DNA of 7,126 bases from Erysipelothrix sp. (GTDB lineage Bacteria > Bacillota_I > Bacilli_A > Erysipelotrichales > Erysipelotrichaceae), in assembly GCA_030152625.1 (NCBI GenBank), contig JASLJD010000123.1, forward strand, positions 1 to 7,126, given 5' to 3'. The translations under genes and the position numbers were made by a program. Within the stretch, counting starts at the first letter, position 1. Each line of letters starts with the position of its first letter. Of the stretch, positions 5,107 to 7,126 are shown piece after piece. The notes under the pieces are model-generated. The model did not search any database and was not told the origin of the DNA. It was given only the letters and a program-made list of their open reading frames with translations.

Positions 5107-7126
5107 ATGAAACAAGCTATACGCATTGGTATTGATGTGGGTGGGACGCATACGAAAGCAGTGGCGATTGATAATTCGAGTCATCGTCTTATAGGTAAAA
5201 GCTCAGTCAAAACAACACACGACAGTCCTTATGGTGTTGCTGATGGTGTCTTTCAATCCTTTCAAAAATGTTTAGAAGAGCATTCTTTAGATGTTGAGGA
5301 TGTTGTTTTTGTGGCTCACAGCACAACACAAGCAACCAATTCTCTTTTGGAGGGAGATGTTGCGAAGCTTGCTTTAATTACCGGATCACAAAAAGGTATC
5401 AGTTCGTACTTAATTCGGAAACAGGGAAATATTCGTTCCATTCCTTTGACAAAAGAAAAGCAGATCGAGGTATTACCATCCTATATTGCAGAACAAGATT
5501 TCAATAAGACCAATATTCAAGCGCTCATTCAAGAAAGTAAAGATCAGGGGGCAGAGGTGCTTGTCATCAGCAGTGCATTTGCAGTTGATGACAGTTCTTT
5601 TGAAGATTTTGTTGCTTCTTATGCTAAGGAAGCAGGAATCTATTATTGCAAGGCTTCAGAACTCTCGAAAATGTATGGTTTTTCAAGAAGAACTAAAACA
5701 GCGCTTGTCAATGCTTCGATTATGCCGAAGATGTTAAAGGCGATCGATCAAACGGAAAAGCGTATTAAGGATATGGGAATTGAAGTACCGTTGATGTTGA
5801 TGCGTGGCGATGGCGGTATTATGGATGTGAAAGAAGTTCGAAAACGTCCAGTGCAAACAATGTTGTCGGGACCTGCTGCGAGTGTTATGGGTTCGATGAT
5901 GTATCTTCAAGCTTCGAATGGTCTTTATTTTGAAGTAGGGGGCACCTCGACAAATATTGGCGTTATCAAAAACGGTCGACCTGCCATTGATTATGCCAGT
6001 GTTGGCAATCTTAAAACCTTTGTCAGTTCTTTGGATGTGAAAGTTTTAGGGATTGGTGGAGGAAGCATGCTTCGTGCTTCAAAAAAGGGCCTTATCGATG
6101 TTGGCCCGCGAAGTGCTCATATTGCTGGAATGGACTATGCTTGCTTTACGGATGTTCATGAAATAGAAGGGGCCGAAGTCTTTTTCTTTCAGCCCAAAGA
6201 AAATGACCCTAAGGATTATGTAGGACTTCGTTTGAAAAATGGTAAGAAGATCACCATTACCAATACTTGTGCTGCCAATGCGCTCGCTTTAGTAAAAGAG
6301 GAACATTTTGCCTATGGTGATCGCAAAGCTGCGCGAGCGGCAATCGAGATCTTAGCTAGAGAAATCAATTGGACTGTTGATGAACTTGCTTTAGCAATGC
6401 TTGATTGCTCCTTTCATAAAATTGAAAAAGTCATCAACTACTTCAGTGATAAATATCGCTTGAAAAAAGAAAATATGCGTTTGGTAGGGGTTGGTGGTGG
6501 TGCTGCTTCCTTGATTATCCATACCTCAGAAAAATTGAATTTAGAATGGGAAATTCCAGAGCATGCAGAAGTGATCTCTTCGATTGGTGTGGCCTTGGCC
6601 ATGGTACAAGATATTGTGGAGCGGCTCATTCCTAATCCAAGTAAGGAGGATTTAGCAAAAATCCGTGAAGAGGCGGTGCAAAAGGCTTTAGATAGTGGTG
6701 CAAGTAAAGACAGTGTTGAAGTGCATATTGACATAGATAGTCAAACACAAAAAGTGAGGGCAATTGCAAGTGGTTCTACGGAAGTTCGAACTCAGGATAC
6801 ATCTCGGACTTTTGAACTTGAAGAAGCGCAAGCTATTGCAAAGAAGGAAATGGGAAGTTCTCCTCAAGTCTTGTATGCAACTGAACATCATTATATTTTT
6901 TCTTCTATGATTGATGAAAAGCATCTTTGTGTGATTGACTATAAAGGTTTTAATCGTATCCAAAGCAAAGATGCTGTGGCTGTTGAGGCTAGTCATTTCG
7001 ATTATAAAGAGAAAGTCGAAGCTTTGTGGGATCAACAATCAAACTATCAAGCGGATATTGTCTTAAGACCCAGTTTTTATCTAATGATTGGTGCTAAATT
7101 TTGTGACTTTCGTTCGGAAAGTTTTG
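5107..7126 (+). CDS. Hydantoinase/oxoprolinase (HyuA-like) family protein, 3' end outside window
   Basis: The frame is open for 673 codons to the window edge, with no stop or frameshift on reading through it. Seen: an N-terminal hydantoinase/oxoprolinase domain opens with the phosphate-1 loop IGIDVGGTHTKAVAID (Asp10, Gly12, Gly13, Thr14). The main Hydantoinase_A domain follows, with RGDGGIM (233-239), RPVQTMLSGPAAS (247-259), FEVGGTSTNIG (275-285), GIGGGS (315-320) and GVGGGAAS (461-468). A further region from about 515 to 673 holds VEVHIDID and VRAIASGSTEVRT. Known: this ASKHA-fold family includes ATP-dependent hydantoinases, 5-oxoprolinases and acetone carboxylase subunits, which phosphorylate an amide or ketone oxygen, often with a HyuB partner. 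Odd: the second loop is EVGGTSTN rather than the usual DxGGTSTD. No HyuB-like gene is visible, but the next gene is off the edge. Inference: ATP-dependent activation of a lactam, lactone or ketone delivered by the upstream permease. The family is certain; the reaction is not. Confidence 0.88.
   Translation, partial: MKQAIRIGIDVGGTHTKAVAIDNSSHRLIGKSSVKTTHDSPYGVADGVFQSFQKCLEEHSLDVEDVVFVAHSTTQATNSLLEGDVAKLALITGSQKGISSYLIRKQGNIRSIPLTKEKQIEVLPSYIAEQDFNKTNIQALIQESKDQGAEVLVISSAFAVDDSSFEDFVASYAKEAGIYYCKASELSKMYGFSRRTKTALVNASIMPKMLKAIDQTEKRIKDMGIEVPLMLMRGDGGIMDVKEVRKRPVQTMLSGPAASVMGSMMYLQASNGLYFEVGGTSTNIGVIKNGRPAIDYASVGNLKTFVSSLDVKVLGIGGGSMLRASKKGLIDVGPRSAHIAGMDYACFTDVHEIEGAEVFFFQPKENDPKDYVGLRLKNGKKITITNTCAANALALVKEEHFAYGDRKAARAAIEILAREINWTVDELALAMLDCSFHKIEKVINYFSDKYRLKKENMRLVGVGGGAASLIIHTSEKLNLEWEIPEHAEVISSIGVALAMVQDIVERLIPNPSKEDLAKIREEAVQKALDSGASKDSVEVHIDIDSQTQKVRAIASGSTEVRTQDTSRTFELEEAQAIAKKEMGSSPQVLYATEHHYIFSSMIDEKHLCVIDYKGFNRIQSKDAVAVEASHFDYKEKVEALWDQQSNYQADIVLRPSFYLMIGAKFCDFRSESF

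Noticed and set aside
4939..5184. Minus-strand open frame of 81 codons spanning the permease/HyuA junction
   Set aside because: It lies antisense to two well-supported coding genes, shows no recognisable domain, and its composition is explained as a shadow of the + strand codons.
5486..5737. Plus-strand open frame of 83 codons inside the HyuA-like gene
   Set aside because: It is out of frame with a continuous 673-codon conserved gene and has no domain signal; a shadow.
6438..7038. Two minus-strand open frames opposite the HyuA-like gene
   Set aside because: Both are antisense to conserved HyuA-like coding sequence, low in complexity and cysteine/serine-rich as shadow frames often are, with no ribosome binding site or family resemblance.
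1..7126. CRISPR array, tRNA/rRNA gene, insertion sequence or phage signal
   Set aside because: No spaced direct repeats, cloverleaf, transposase, integrase or terminal inverted repeats are visible. Nearly every base is accounted for by six tightly packed genes.

Overview
The window is one uninterrupted, single-strand gene cluster from a low-to-moderate GC bacterium. By eye the base composition is roughly 40% GC. Strong AGGAGG-type ribosome binding sites, AT-biased codons and the gene content point to Bacillota (Firmicutes). The protein sequences resemble those I know from Listeria-like and other gut or food Bacillota, but I cannot name a genus from sequence alone.

Layout, all on the + strand. 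(a) 1-909: C-terminal FAD/NAD(P)H half of an Old Yellow Enzyme-type NADH:flavin oxidoreductase (2,4-dienoyl-CoA reductase family), cut by the left edge. (b) 899-1783: YdiB-type quinate/shikimate dehydrogenase, overlapping (a) by 11 bases. (c) 1801-2994: MFS permease of the YdiN/YdiM type. (d) 2996-3757: type I 3-dehydroquinate dehydratase (AroD) with every catalytic residue in place. (e) 3792-5105: multi-spanning permease of ion-transporter type, substrate unknown. (f) 5107 to the right edge: hydantoinase/oxoprolinase (HyuA-like) ASKHA-fold protein, still open at the end of the window.

Gaps between genes run from an 11-base overlap to 34 bases. Each gene has its own Shine-Dalgarno sequence. 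I see no internal promoter, terminator, RNA gene, repeat array or mobile element, so this is most likely the middle of one operon whose promoter and regulator lie to the left.

Genes (a)-(d) make sense as a peripheral quinate/shikimate utilisation module rather than aromatic amino-acid biosynthesis. The dehydrogenase and dehydratase are the two reversible steps linking quinate, 3-dehydroquinate, 3-dehydroshikimate and shikimate. The MFS protein is the natural importer, and the flavin reductase could reduce an unsaturated ring acid downstream. The E. coli ydiN-ydiB-aroD locus has the same three-part core. Genes (e)-(f) form a second, less obvious permease + HyuA-like pair. The HyuA-like protein has an altered second phosphate-binding motif, and its link to the shikimate-type genes is the least explained part of the window.
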